Assembly: GCF_000224515.1 (NCBI RefSeq) | Contig: NZ_AGAF01000095.1 | Location: forward strand, 1-39,784 | Direction: 5' to 3' | Source: Desulfosporosinus sp. OT | GTDB taxonomy: Bacteria; Bacillota; Desulfitobacteriia; Desulfitobacteriales; Desulfitobacteriaceae | DNA: 39,784 nt | Shown: positions 8,680 to 16,546 of the stretch, in pieces | Layout: each line of letters begins with the position of its first letter | Position numbering within the stretch: the first letter of the stretch is position 1 | Translations under genes and position numbers: made by a program | Notes under the pieces: model-generated | What the model was told of the DNA's origin: nothing | Databases searched by the model: none | Seen by the model: the letters and a program-made list of their open reading frames with translations, nothing else

Positions 8680-10810
8680 AAAACCATTTCTGGTAATAAG
8701 TATTGAATACTGTAATGACTGTTCCCATCTGTCCTAAAAAAGCTGCACTGACATTGTTGATCAAACCACCTGCTCCAAGACCTAAACCTATGACGTTAAT
8801 GCCAATAGCAAAATTTATATTTTGCTTCGCTACTTCTTTAGTTTTTTGAGCCAAGAGCATTGCCTCCACTAGAACCTGAGGATCCTGGGCACTAATTACA
8901 ATTCCTGCAACTTTAGCCGCAGAATCTGCGCCCTTTTTCCCCCAAGCAATTCCTACCTCTGCTTCCGACATAGCTAAGGCATCGTCAATCCCATCTCCTA
9001 ACATGGCTACCTTGTGCCCTTGCATATTTAAGGTTTTGATAAATTTAGCTTTTTTGTTTGGTGTCATTCTACTATGGAATTCTACAATTCCTAATTGATT
9101 AGCAACAATCTCTGCCGCTTCAAACTCATCTCTTGTTAACAGTACTATTCTCCGTATTCCGAGTGCCCTGAGCTGTTCTATCGCTCCTCTTACCTCTGGC
9201 TTTATAGTTTCGCGCACACCAAATAGTCCACACAATCTACCTTCGACTGCCAGATATATCGGATTTAAGCCCAGATGCCTAAATCGAAGAACTTTACTTT
9301 CAACTTTGTTAAGTTTTACATTCTCCTGTAACATTAATGTTTTAGTCCCTAATAATATTTTCTTCCCTTTCATTTGTGCTCGAATTCCTAGTTTAGGGAT
9401 AAATTCAGTTTCTACTCCAGCCGCTACAGGCCCAAAATTCGTTAAATAGCCTCTTTTACGTATTATTTCTACTAGTGGATTGCCTTCCATTCCTTCACCC
9501 ATCGAAGCAATCCTTAAGATTTCACTCTGAGTATATTCTTTATTAACTACGACAATTTCTTGAATAGTTGTCTTCATCACGGTTAGTGATGGTACTTTAT
9601 CTAAAACCATAGTATCGACTTCACTTGCATCCCATAAGTGGTTACCATTTTTAACGTAAATCCCTCGTTGAGCAGCCTTCCCTATGGCTACTCCGTTGGC
9701 AGTTGGAACGGCAAGACCTGCTGCAGATGGCGAGGCAACGATTAAAATAGCCAAACTTCGGTTCAGATTTCCGGTCAGCAGGTAGATACCTCCTGCTGCC
9801 ATAAGTGAAAAATATACCATACGATCAATACGTTGCCGAAATATTGCCTCATCAGGTTGATCGTTCTTATGAACTGCCCTTCTCGTCAATTTGCTTAATT
9901 GAGTTTGGAAACCAGTTTGTTCTACTAATATCTTTAAAGACCCGTCCAATATTTCCGTACCTGCAAGTACTTTAGAACCGGATAATTTATTGATGGGCTC
10001 AGATTTGCCACTTATTTGAGATTCATCCACAACCGCTTCTCCATCAACTACCGTACCGTCGACCGGAATTATTTCTGCGTTTCGGACTACAACTAGATCA
10101 CCACTTACTAATTTTTCTAACGGCATTGCTACTTCGCCTTTATCAATAACTACCCACACTTTTTCTGGCAATTTACCTATTCTAGCAATAATTTGGTTTG
10201 TCCTCGTGAAGTCCAAAGCCATAATTATTTTAGAGTAATTAACCAACAACATTAGTAATAAACCTGTATAACTTTCCTGCAGTAGTAACAACGTGAAAGT
10301 AATAGAATTAATTACTAAATCGTAGCTTCTATTTCTTGTTTGTTGAGGATGCTTCAAACCCCAGAGGAAAATTGGGTAAGCTATTATTAAGCCGATTGCT
10401 GTAGCTGTGTTGTTCAAGATATTAGAACTGGCTAAAGCAGAAGGACCGAATAGTTTACTTTTAGTAAATAATAGCACGAGCGCCGCAGAAATCAGGAATA
10501 TTTTATTAGCTCTCTGGGTAATCATAGGACTTAGCTTTTCGGTTAATGGGACTGGATAATTGTATTTTCTCCGATGATCATCGACAAAAATTATTATACT
10601 TGAGCCATGGATGAGGTTTTCATGGAAATGCACAAGCAATGTACCCGTCAGGAGATTAGTTCCAATTTGATCGATTCCTTCTATGTTCTCTAAGGCATTA
10701 TGAATTTTTTCAGCTAAATAATCATTTTTCTTTAAGCCCGGCACCTTAAGCCTAATTCTACCAGGGGTATAATGGACATATTTATTCCAAATTGCTTTCG
10801 TTTCAATCAT
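8678..10810 (-). CDS. Catalytically degenerate P1B-like P-type ATPase (pseudo-ATPase)
   Basis: The protein is about 710 residues with the full heavy-metal ATPase layout. It has an HMA-like N-terminal domain with GRIRLKVPGL at 17-26, transmembrane helices, an A-domain, the CPx-type helix and P/N-domains. Nearly every catalytic motif is altered: TGES is SGKS (267-270), CPC is SPS (360-362), DKTGT is DKVPS (Asp404 kept), the SEHP region reads EGNP, TGD is TRD and GDGxND is GDGIDD (605-610). I re-read the codons for DKVPS, SGKS and GDGIDD and they are unambiguous, with no frameshift. ATG 10810 is preferred over TTG 10867 because AGGTGG lies 8 bases upstream. An intact frame with lost motifs suggests a retained non-pumping role such as membrane scaffold or regulatory partner. 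It resembles the decayed N-terminal half of the 1572-residue ATPase. Metal specificity cannot be assigned. Confidence 0.8.
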   Translation of the reverse strand: MIETKAIWNKYVHYTPGRIRLKVPGLKKNDYLAEKIHNALENIEGIDQIGTNLLTGTLLVHFHENLIHGSSIIIFVDDHRRKYNYPVPLTEKLSPMITQRANKIFLISAALVLLFTKSKLFGPSALASSNILNNTATAIGLIIAYPIFLWGLKHPQQTRNRSYDLVINSITFTLLLLQESYTGLLLMLLVNYSKIIMALDFTRTNQIIARIGKLPEKVWVVIDKGEVAMPLEKLVSGDLVVVRNAEIIPVDGTVVDGEAVVDESQISGKSEPINKLSGSKVLAGTEILDGSLKILVEQTGFQTQLSKLTRRAVHKNDQPDEAIFRQRIDRMVYFSLMAAGGIYLLTGNLNRSLAILIVASPSAAGLAVPTANGVAIGKAAQRGIYVKNGNHLWDASEVDTMVLDKVPSLTVMKTTIQEIVVVNKEYTQSEILRIASMGEGMEGNPLVEIIRKRGYLTNFGPVAAGVETEFIPKLGIRAQMKGKKILLGTKTLMLQENVKLNKVESKVLRFRHLGLNPIYLAVEGRLCGLFGVRETIKPEVRGAIEQLRALGIRRIVLLTRDEFEAAEIVANQLGIVEFHSRMTPNKKAKFIKTLNMQGHKVAMLGDGIDDALAMSEAEVGIAWGKKGADSAAKVAGIVISAQDPQVLVEAMLLAQKTKEVAKQNINFAIGINVIGLGLGAGGLINNVSAAFLGQMGTVITVFNTYYQKWF

Positions 10811-10980
10811 ATCCGATACCACCTTATTTAGCTTAACTTCTCTAAGAAGAGAGTGCCCAGTTAACAAACTCGTTATGTACTACGAGCTTGACAAGGAATT
10901 ACATTTTCAACTGTTCTCAGGTGACCTGCCGTTAATTAACAATAATTTAACATAATTAGTAAGTATTTCTTTACATAATC

Positions 10981-12450
10981 ATGATACAATCAAGGAGAAA
11001 ATACAATTTTTTGACAATTGGGGGTGCCTTTATTTCTATTACAGATACAGCAAAAAAAGTCACTTACATGTTTAACAGAAATAAACAAATTAATCTTATT
11101 CCATCTCCTCAGGAAATGAGTTTTCTAACTATTAATACCCTACTCGATGTTGTTAATACAGGAGACTTAAGCCAAAGAATTAGTCTCTCTGACTTGGGAA
11201 CATCCCGACAAGAACAGGAATTAGCAAAACGGGTAAATCGCCTAATTGATCGCTACGAGTCTTCTACTAAAGATTCGACTCAAGGACTTACTAAAGTGAT
11301 TTCAGAGACCTTTGAAGAATTTAAAGTTCTCAAAGGGCTGAACGAAGGCCTCGCCCAGCAATTTGAACAAATTAAACAAATTACGGTTGCCGTGAATTCA
11401 ACATCTCAGTCCATTGAAAGTGTCGCTCTTTCTACGGCAGAAATCGCAAATTCTGCCGTAGATGCAAAAACTAGCTCCGATATAGGAGTTGCTAATGTCA
11501 GATCTATGATTACGGAAATTGAAAGCATTAAAACGAGCTTTAATGAACTTCGTACTGAAAATGCCCAACAAAAGGAATATGTCTTGCAAATTGGGCAAAT
11601 TACGGATATTATTCGTCAAATCGCAAGTCAGACCAACTTACTTGCCCTCAACGCAGCCATCGAGGCAGCACGAGCTGGGGATGCGGGTCGAGGGTTTGCG
11701 GTAGTGGCACAAGAAGTCCGCAAATTGGCAGAACAAACACAAACAGCTGTGCAAGATATTACCGCTAAAGTCTCAAATTTAACGAATCAAGCCTTGAAAA
11801 CAACATTCCAGGTAGAAAGTCTTAGCGATTCCACAGATAACGTAGCCTCCAAAGCGTCTATGGTTATAGAATCCCTTGATAGATTAACGACAAGTATTGG
11901 AGTCACGGAACACCAAGTGGATACTATTGCCCCAGTGACCGAGGAGCAATCAGCAACTTTTGAGGAACTGGCTGCTACCATCGATGATGTTGCCACGATC
12001 TATGCCTCAACGGTAGAACGCTCTGTCGAGTCATTTGAAAAACTAAGAGGAATTGGACTGCAAATTGTAGGCATTCGTAAAAACTCGTTGCGCTTTAAAG
12101 TTAAGCTTATACCCTCGGAGATTATAAGTTTATCCATAACCGACCACCAACTATGGATTTGGCGGATTGATTCGATGATTTCAAGCAATGAATTCATCGA
12201 CCCAAATGTTGCAGGGAATTTCAATGCTTGTCGACTTGGTAAATGGCTAGATGCAGAAAGATTATTAAGTGAGCGCAGTGAATTTAAACAAATTCTCCCT
12301 CTCCATGCCGAATTTCACACCCTAGCTCAAAGGGCCGTGTTAGCTAAAAACTCCGGACAGAACGATGAAGCTAAGAAATATCTCAAACAAATGTATGAAC
12401 TGTCTGACCATTTGATAGCTATGCTCAAAGAATTACAGAAAATTTGCTAA
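10981..12450 (+). CDS. Soluble methyl-accepting chemotaxis protein with C-terminal CZB zinc-binding domain
   Basis: Up to 489 residues with no transmembrane helix, so a cytoplasmic receptor. The signalling hairpin tip ([20 protein letters not shown] then [20 protein letters not shown]) lies near 205-250, flanked by coiled coil. The C-terminus fits a chemoreceptor zinc-binding (CZB) domain with ligands His389 (TDHQLW), Cys417 (CRLGKW), His442 and His446 (LHAEFH). CZB domains sense zinc, and through zinc-thiolate oxidation some sense hypochlorite. The start is uncertain: ATG 10981 has no good ribosome site, TTG 11011 follows AAGGAG at a long distance, and ATG 11068 is possible. It is divergent to the degenerate ATPase gene, so metal sensing beside metal transport is plausible. 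Confidence 0.85.
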   Translation: MIQSRRKYNFLTIGGAFISITDTAKKVTYMFNRNKQINLIPSPQEMSFLTINTLLDVVNTGDLSQRISLSDLGTSRQEQELAKRVNRLIDRYESSTKDSTQGLTKVISETFEEFKVLKGLNEGLAQQFEQIKQITVAVNSTSQSIESVALSTAEIANSAVDAKTSSDIGVANVRSMITEIESIKTSFNELRTENAQQKEYVLQIGQITDIIRQIASQTNLLALNAAIEAARAGDAGRGFAVVAQEVRKLAEQTQTAVQDITAKVSNLTNQALKTTFQVESLSDSTDNVASKASMVIESLDRLTTSIGVTEHQVDTIAPVTEEQSATFEELAATIDDVATIYASTVERSVESFEKLRGIGLQIVGIRKNSLRFKVKLIPSEIISLSITDHQLWIWRIDSMISSNEFIDPNVAGNFNACRLGKWLDAERLLSERSEFKQILPLHAEFHTLAQRAVLAKNSGQNDEAKKYLKQMYELSDHLIAMLKELQKIC

Positions 12451-12493
12451 TCAGCTTTTCATAAGAACCTCTTCCTCCAAACTAAAACTCATA

Positions 12494-12538
12494 AAAGAGG
12501 GAATAGTCATTGACTTCGTCAACGCATATTCCCTCTTT
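12494..12538. terminator. Bidirectional terminator
   Basis: AAAGAGGGAATA (12494-12505) pairs exactly with TATTCCCTCTTT (12527-12538), with an inner TTGAC/GTCAA stem. It lies between the convergent chemoreceptor and PHP-phosphatase genes. Confidence 0.85.
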
Positions 12539-12552
12539 ATATGACGTTATTA

Positions 12553-13278
12553 CTAGCGCAGCTTACGTCGTGTCGCTAAATAATCCAATACTCGTTCAGG
12601 TGAGGTATTTAGAATCTGATGCTCTGTAACTCCTGCCTCATGAATCAAATCGAGGGCATCGCTAAACTCACCCACCCTGTCCCAAAAATGGGCATCACTA
12701 CCTAAAATAACTGGACCTTTGAATTTGGCCATATAACTGGCAAAGCAACGACAATTCACCCTCGCCCCACTTTTTTCTTCTATCGTCGACAACGAACTGT
12801 TATTAACCTCGACAGGCCTATTTAATTGAGCAGATTTGTAAGCAATCTGCTCAAGGTCTAGTTGGAAATCTGGTCGACCCGGATGAACCATCATATCAGT
12901 AAAAGGGTTTTCCATGGCTTTGATATAGGCTTGAGTATTTTGCTCACATGTCCCCCCGGGATAACAAATGACATGAAGTCCAACAAGTACAAGTTTCATC
13001 CGAGCCAAATAACTAACTGGGATATCTAACTCTCCCTCATGGTTGACGATATTGGCTTCAACTCCCGGTAAAATTTTCACCCCAGATATCTCTTCAGGAA
13101 TAATTGACAAGTTCCCAAAATGATAAAGATGAGGGGCGCCCGGCATACTGGGACCATGATCTGTCACGCCCAATAATTTAAGTCCTTTACGCGATGCCGC
13201 CTGCGCATTTTCAGTTATAGTGCTATAAGCATGACCGCTTGTAATCGTATGTGTGTGCAAATCAACCAGTAACTCCAT
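12553..13278 (-). CDS. PHP-domain phosphatase, YcdX family
   Basis: This 241-residue metal-dependent hydrolase of the PHP superfamily matches the YcdX subgroup. Metal-binding motifs appear in order: VDLHTHT (residues 5-11), TDHGPSMP near 40, GVEANI near 73, GLHVICYPG near 99, MVHPGRPD near 130 and a late SDAHFWD near 194. YcdX-type enzymes bind three metals and hydrolyse phosphate esters; the natural substrate is mostly unknown. ATG 13278 has a strong AGGAGG site. It is separated from the upstream small HTH gene by a perfect 12-bp hairpin. No direct link to the metal island is visible. Confidence 0.87.
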   Translation of the reverse strand: MELLVDLHTHTITSGHAYSTITENAQAASRKGLKLLGVTDHGPSMPGAPHLYHFGNLSIIPEEISGVKILPGVEANIVNHEGELDIPVSYLARMKLVLVGLHVICYPGGTCEQNTQAYIKAMENPFTDMMVHPGRPDFQLDLEQIAYKSAQLNRPVEVNNSSLSTIEEKSGARVNCRCFASYMAKFKGPVILGSDAHFWDRVGEFSDALDLIHEAGVTEHQILNTSPERVLDYLATRRKLR

Positions 13279-13345
13279 ATAATCACCTCCTGTTGAATTT
13301 ATACTTAAGTCACAATAAAAATAACTATGTTAATCGCCATAACCC

Positions 13346-13382
13346 TTAACCCATTGAATTGTTCAGTGACTCAATGGGTTAA
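13346..13382. terminator. Perfect 12-bp hairpin, possible terminator of the small HTH gene
   Basis: TTAACCCATTGA (13346-13357) pairs exactly with TCAATGGGTTAA (13371-13382). It lies just 3' of the excisionase-like gene on the minus strand. The following T-run is weak, so termination is only likely. Confidence 0.5.
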
Positions 13383-13425
13383 GCTTGAACCTGCTGTTAA
13401 ATTTTCTACGTCTTTCTAGAATGTC

Positions 13426-13647
13426 TTAGGCGTTTTGATAGTGATACCCTTCTTTAATTAGCCTTTTCTTAACTTTAGTTAACTCCAACGGGTCAAAAAA
13501 ATGTACCTCTTTTCCGCTGCGAACAGTCCAAACTTGGGGAGTTAAATGACCTTCCTTGATAAGCTTTTTAAATTTGAAACTTGATACTTCGAGATAATAC
13601 GTAGCCTCTTTGGTATTTAATAAGGAATATTTATATTGCGGGGTCAT
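13426..13647 (-). CDS. Small excisionase/MerR-like helix-turn-helix protein
   Basis: This 73-residue protein fits the helix-turn-helix_17 (excisionase-like) pattern: LLNTKEATYYLEVSSFKFKK, then LIKEGHLTPQVWTVRSGKEV, then a wing ending FDPLELTKVKKRLIKEGYHY. Such proteins bind DNA as small regulators or recombination directionality factors. The ATG has an AAGGAGG ribosome site. No integrase or phage gene is nearby, so a free-standing regulator is likelier than a working excisionase. It lies beside copy B of the dispersed repeat. Target unknown. Confidence 0.65.
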   Translation of the reverse strand: MTPQYKYSLLNTKEATYYLEVSSFKFKKLIKEGHLTPQVWTVRSGKEVHFFDPLELTKVKKRLIKEGYHYQNA

Positions 13648-13716
13648 TTTCTAGCCTCCTTCTTACTACTAGTCAGAAATATAAACTGAGGTTTATATAC
13701 TTTCTGGAAGCATAAG

Positions 13717-13853
13717 TACAACTAAGGCCACCGCCAGCGGTCCCTTCACGCTAACTTCGAATCTTTGTTCGAGTCGTGGCGATGCTCTAACCTTGAAAGT
13801 CCTATTCAAGTCTGCCAGCACATAGAGAGCTTGTTGCTAGCCTAGTTTTCTTT
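13717..13853. repeat. Dispersed non-coding repeat, copy B (inside the 13648-14144 gap)
   Basis: Block 1 (13778-13813) reads GGCGATGCTCTAACCTTG then AAAGTCCTATTCAAGTCT; block 2 (13837-13853) reads CTAGCCTAGTTTTCTTT. Both match copy A, and the segment before block 1 (CACCGC ... TCGTGGCGAT) aligns with copy C. Inner palindromes such as TTCGAATCTTTGTTCGA and CCGCCAGCGG suggest a foldable transcript. The rest of the gap, 13860-14144, holds a 35-codon open stretch ending near 13979 with no recognised homology and no ribosome site. I see no gene there. Confidence 0.5.
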
Positions 13854-14144
13854 ATAAACAGGCGTTTACTTTTAGAAAATGAAATTATTGAACCCGACAC
13901 TTTAAATGAATTGATAAGCACTGACACCAAGTTTCTTTGGCATCACCTCTTTCATTACTTCCATTATCTATATCCCTAATTCCATCATATACTTTTGATA
14001 TTAAGGCAATATTAATAAAACTTTAAGCCTAGGTTAAATATACGATTATCGGGATCTTTTTCTTGGGCGCCTCAACTTCGCTAACTTATGACGTTGTGTT
14101 TCGTAAAACATTGCTCGATTATTGCTTAATATACTAAAGATTAA

Positions 14145-15023
14145 TTATGCTTCCAGCAAATTCGTTTCATAAATTTCTTCTCTAATTATTTCTTTTTCAA
14201 GTAAATTAATTTTCATTTCAATTTTTGAATATATCAATATGTCATGAGCTTCATAAAAGATGTTAGCAATTTGATCACTGATATCTTGAAATAAACCTAA
14301 CTTTATTGAATCAAGAGCTCCTTTAATTCGATCAGAGAGTTGAACCATTAGTTCCATAGTTTCCGAATTAGAGTTAATGTCTAGTTTTTCTAAAATTAAC
14401 TCGCTTATATCAATATTACTGCTAAATTTACCTATTAATGAATTCTCAATAAATGATTCGATGGAGTCAGTTACAGTTTTTCTGCTTAATGTTTCCATAC
14501 AGGAAGTGATCAAAATTGTTCGCATTTTTGTATTTTGGTATTTTTGAAGTTGGTTAAAACTATTGGAAACCAAATCATCAGCTATACGGCCTTTTTTTAA
14601 TTGCCATACTATGTGACTATTAAATCGCTCAAAAAGTTCATGCCGTATAACATTTTCAGTTTGTCTATAAATCTTTTCCAGGTCATCATTGCCGAATATA
14701 TCCGCATATGATTTTTCTCCGTATATTATCTCGGTTAATAATCGATTATTTACAACCCTTTCCTTTTGCTCAAAGAACCCTTCAATTTCATTATTGATTA
14801 GCCGTCTGCAACTATCTACGGCCATTACTGTTCTTCTTTCACTAAAGCGTTGTCTTCTTCGATTGATACCAAGCAGAACATTTACCCTTCTAGGTGTAAT
14901 AAGTATTTTTAATGCGACTTTATTATGACTTTGTTTATACTCTTTAATGAATGATATATCAGCTTGAGGTTTACAAACCTTCTGATGTTTTTTCGATTTA
15001 TTTTCAACCCATTTCAATATCAT
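14145..15023 (-). CDS. Helical protein of unknown function, paralogue of the 15322 gene
   Basis: I do not recognise this 292-residue protein. It is mostly helical, with a basic N-terminus (ENKSKKHQK, RRRQRFSERR), no signal peptide and no transmembrane segment, so cytoplasmic. It is clearly related to the divergently transcribed protein at 15322. The segment VDSCRRLINNEIEGFFEQK aligns with VESCQELMGAEIEKHFLEK. The C-terminal DRIKGALDSIKLGLFQDI then SDQIANIFYEAHD aligns with NRLEGSIDSIKSRIIIDL then KEKVAQVFYQIHD. Both end in a coiled-coil-like NLLEKEI/TLLEKGL. ATG 15023 has GAGGTGG seven bases upstream. The shared intergenic region holds a Fur-box array. Membrane or metal-compartment association is only a guess from context. 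Confidence 0.75.
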   Translation of the reverse strand: MILKWVENKSKKHQKVCKPQADISFIKEYKQSHNKVALKILITPRRVNVLLGINRRRQRFSERRTVMAVDSCRRLINNEIEGFFEQKERVVNNRLLTEIIYGEKSYADIFGNDDLEKIYRQTENVIRHELFERFNSHIVWQLKKGRIADDLVSNSFNQLQKYQNTKMRTILITSCMETLSRKTVTDSIESFIENSLIGKFSSNIDISELILEKLDINSNSETMELMVQLSDRIKGALDSIKLGLFQDISDQIANIFYEAHDILIYSKIEMKINLLEKEIIREEIYETNLLEA

Positions 15024-15165
15024 ATTACATCCACCTCAACCTCAATAGAGCTTTGATACTATTTATAATAGCAAAATCGTGTTAGAGCTCTGCTAAGGCA
15101 GTGTAAAATTTATGTTAACTTCCCATCCAAAGAGCTGGTAAATATTTATTATTGATGATTGCTTC

Positions 15166-15195
15166 TTGACAGTTATTTAAGATCTCTTATATAAT
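15166..15195 (+). promoter_or_regulatory. Consensus sigma-A promoter of the 15322 gene
   Basis: TTGACA (15166-15171) and TATAAT (15190-15195) are both perfect, with an 18-base spacer. Transcription would start near 15202, giving a leader of about 120 bases. The Fur-type operator begins right at this start point. Confidence 0.8.
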
Positions 15196-15200
15196 TAATT

Positions 15201-15229
15201 GAAAACAATTATCATTATCTCATTATCTG
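15201..15229 (-). promoter_or_regulatory. Fur-box array overlapping the transcription start
   Basis: Read on the minus strand, 15219-15201 is GATAATGATAATTGTTTTC and matches the classical 19-base Fur box at 16 positions (the first 12 exactly). A further GATAAT two bases beyond extends the hexamer array to 15229. Its place over the +1 of a consensus promoter is the textbook arrangement for iron-dependent repression. It may also control the divergent 14145 gene. Confidence 0.75.
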
Positions 15230-15321
15230 ACTCTTTAAAAAGCTGTGATTAAACTTACGTGACATTGTTATAATTTTCTCAAACTTTTTTAAATTTTAGA
15301 ATTGTTAGGTGGAAATATTAA

Positions 15322-16155
15322 ATGACAAATTCAATCGTAAACATAAAAAAGTTTCAGAATACAATTGAACGACCTGTTAATTATAATGATTTGCCTAAAT
15401 ATAGAAATTTGAATAAAAAAACCATTTTGATAAACCTTTATAGTAAACAACGCGTACTTGCTGAGCTCAAAACCGCCCAAGCCGTAGAAAGCTGTCAGGA
15501 ATTAATGGGTGCAGAAATCGAGAAACATTTCCTTGAGAAATACAATCAGGTTTCCAAATTGATAAATAAGTTATCTACCAGTAAGGTTTGTGATGTAGTT
15601 AATTATTATAGCCTGATAACACCTACCGACGTTATGGAAATAACATCATTGATGGAAAAGGTATTGCAAAGAGAATTAGAAAAACATTTTATAATTCGTT
15701 GCCAGGCCTCCCTGGAGCTTGATTGCTGTCCTAACCAGCTATTTAGTCTTGTTGAAGATTGGCAGAAAACTACAAATAGAACTCTTGTTATTACACGACA
15801 GGTTGAGAAATGGAGCAAGAACTATTTGCATAAGGCAATCAAACTTAATTTCCAAAATATAGCCTTCTTCCATATAGCAAAGAACTTGAAATTCAGTTCA
15901 GCTTTGCTTAAAAGCTTAGGTATTGATGCCCGAGAAACAAAGGCAGAATTTTTAATTGAAATGAGAAACAGATTAGAAGGTAGTATCGATTCCATAAAAT
16001 CAAGAATAATCATTGACCTTAAGGAAAAAGTTGCTCAGGTTTTTTACCAGATTCACGATCAAGTGATTGACCATAGACTCTTAGAAAAAATAACTCTGCT
16101 CGAAAAAGGACTGAACGAAGAAAGAGGATACTCATTAATGAGAAGAGAAGCCTAA
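15322..16155 (+). CDS. Helical protein of unknown function, Fur-box-controlled paralogue of the 14145 gene
   Basis: This 277-residue protein is also unrecognised. It is cytoplasmic by sequence, helical, and without transmembrane helices. Homology to the 14145 protein covers residues of about 35-75 and the last 70 residues (RNRLEGSIDSIKSRIIIDLK and following). The middle is more diverged and contains CCPNQLF, a Cys-Cys pair absent from the partner. AGGTGG lies 8 bases upstream of ATG 15322. A consensus promoter with a 16/19 Fur box sits 120 bases upstream, so iron repression is a strong prediction. A rho-independent terminator follows at once, making the gene monocistronic. Role unknown; location among cation ATPases suggests iron-related physiology. 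Confidence 0.78.
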   Translation: MTNSIVNIKKFQNTIERPVNYNDLPKYRNLNKKTILINLYSKQRVLAELKTAQAVESCQELMGAEIEKHFLEKYNQVSKLINKLSTSKVCDVVNYYSLITPTDVMEITSLMEKVLQRELEKHFIIRCQASLELDCCPNQLFSLVEDWQKTTNRTLVITRQVEKWSKNYLHKAIKLNFQNIAFFHIAKNLKFSSALLKSLGIDARETKAEFLIEMRNRLEGSIDSIKSRIIIDLKEKVAQVFYQIHDQVIDHRLLEKITLLEKGLNEERGYSLMRREA

Positions 16156-16188
16156 AAGCCCTGCCCTGCCCGCAAGGGCTTTTTTTTA
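16154..16188 (+). terminator. Rho-independent terminator
   Basis: AAAAGCCCT (16154-16162) pairs with AGGGCTTTT (16175-16183) and continues in a run of T. It begins at the stop codon of the 15322 gene. Confidence 0.9.
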
Positions 16189-16191
16189 TTG

Positions 16192-16342
16192 GACTCACCG
16201 CGCTCTAAACTCGAACGTTACGTTTAAGGTCGTGGTCATCACATCAGAGCAATTAAGTCTACCGCAGAGGACTTCTCACTGTCCCTGACTATAGGGACAC
16301 TGGGCCATCCTTGCTCAGCGCTTAGGACTAGCAAGTTTTCTA
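16192..16342. repeat. Dispersed non-coding repeat, copy C (inside the 16189-16546 gap)
   Basis: CACCGCGCTCTAAACTCGAA and GGTCGTGGTCAT align with the first half of copy B, and GACTAGCAAGTTTTCTATA (16327-16345) with block 2. A private GTCCCTGACTATAGGGAC hairpin lies between. The remaining bases to 16546 hold a small GGAAAA/TTTTCC palindrome near 16484-16502 and the AGGAGG site of the next gene, but no gene. Confidence 0.45.
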
Positions 16343-16546
16343 TATTACCTGCATAAAAACTATCCTTCATAACCTATACTAATCCTTGTATTTTCTAAAG
16401 CACGTGTTTTCTCCTGTCTATCCGCTGGCTACCCCGCTATAGATTTTCCGTGACTTATGAGGAAGATCCGGCGCTAAACTAGTGGAAAAATCAAGTTTTC
16501 CAGGATAAAACTCACTAAACATAAATAATATCTAGGAGGTTAAGTA

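Noticed and set aside
13860-14144. Possible transposase remnant before the 14145 gene
   Set aside because: The open stretch is about 35 codons with no catalytic motif, no inverted ends and no recognised similarity.
1672-16342. Riboswitch family explanation for the dispersed repeat
   Set aside because: Copies keep one orientation while downstream genes lie on either strand and have unrelated functions; no known ligand-binding consensus was matched.
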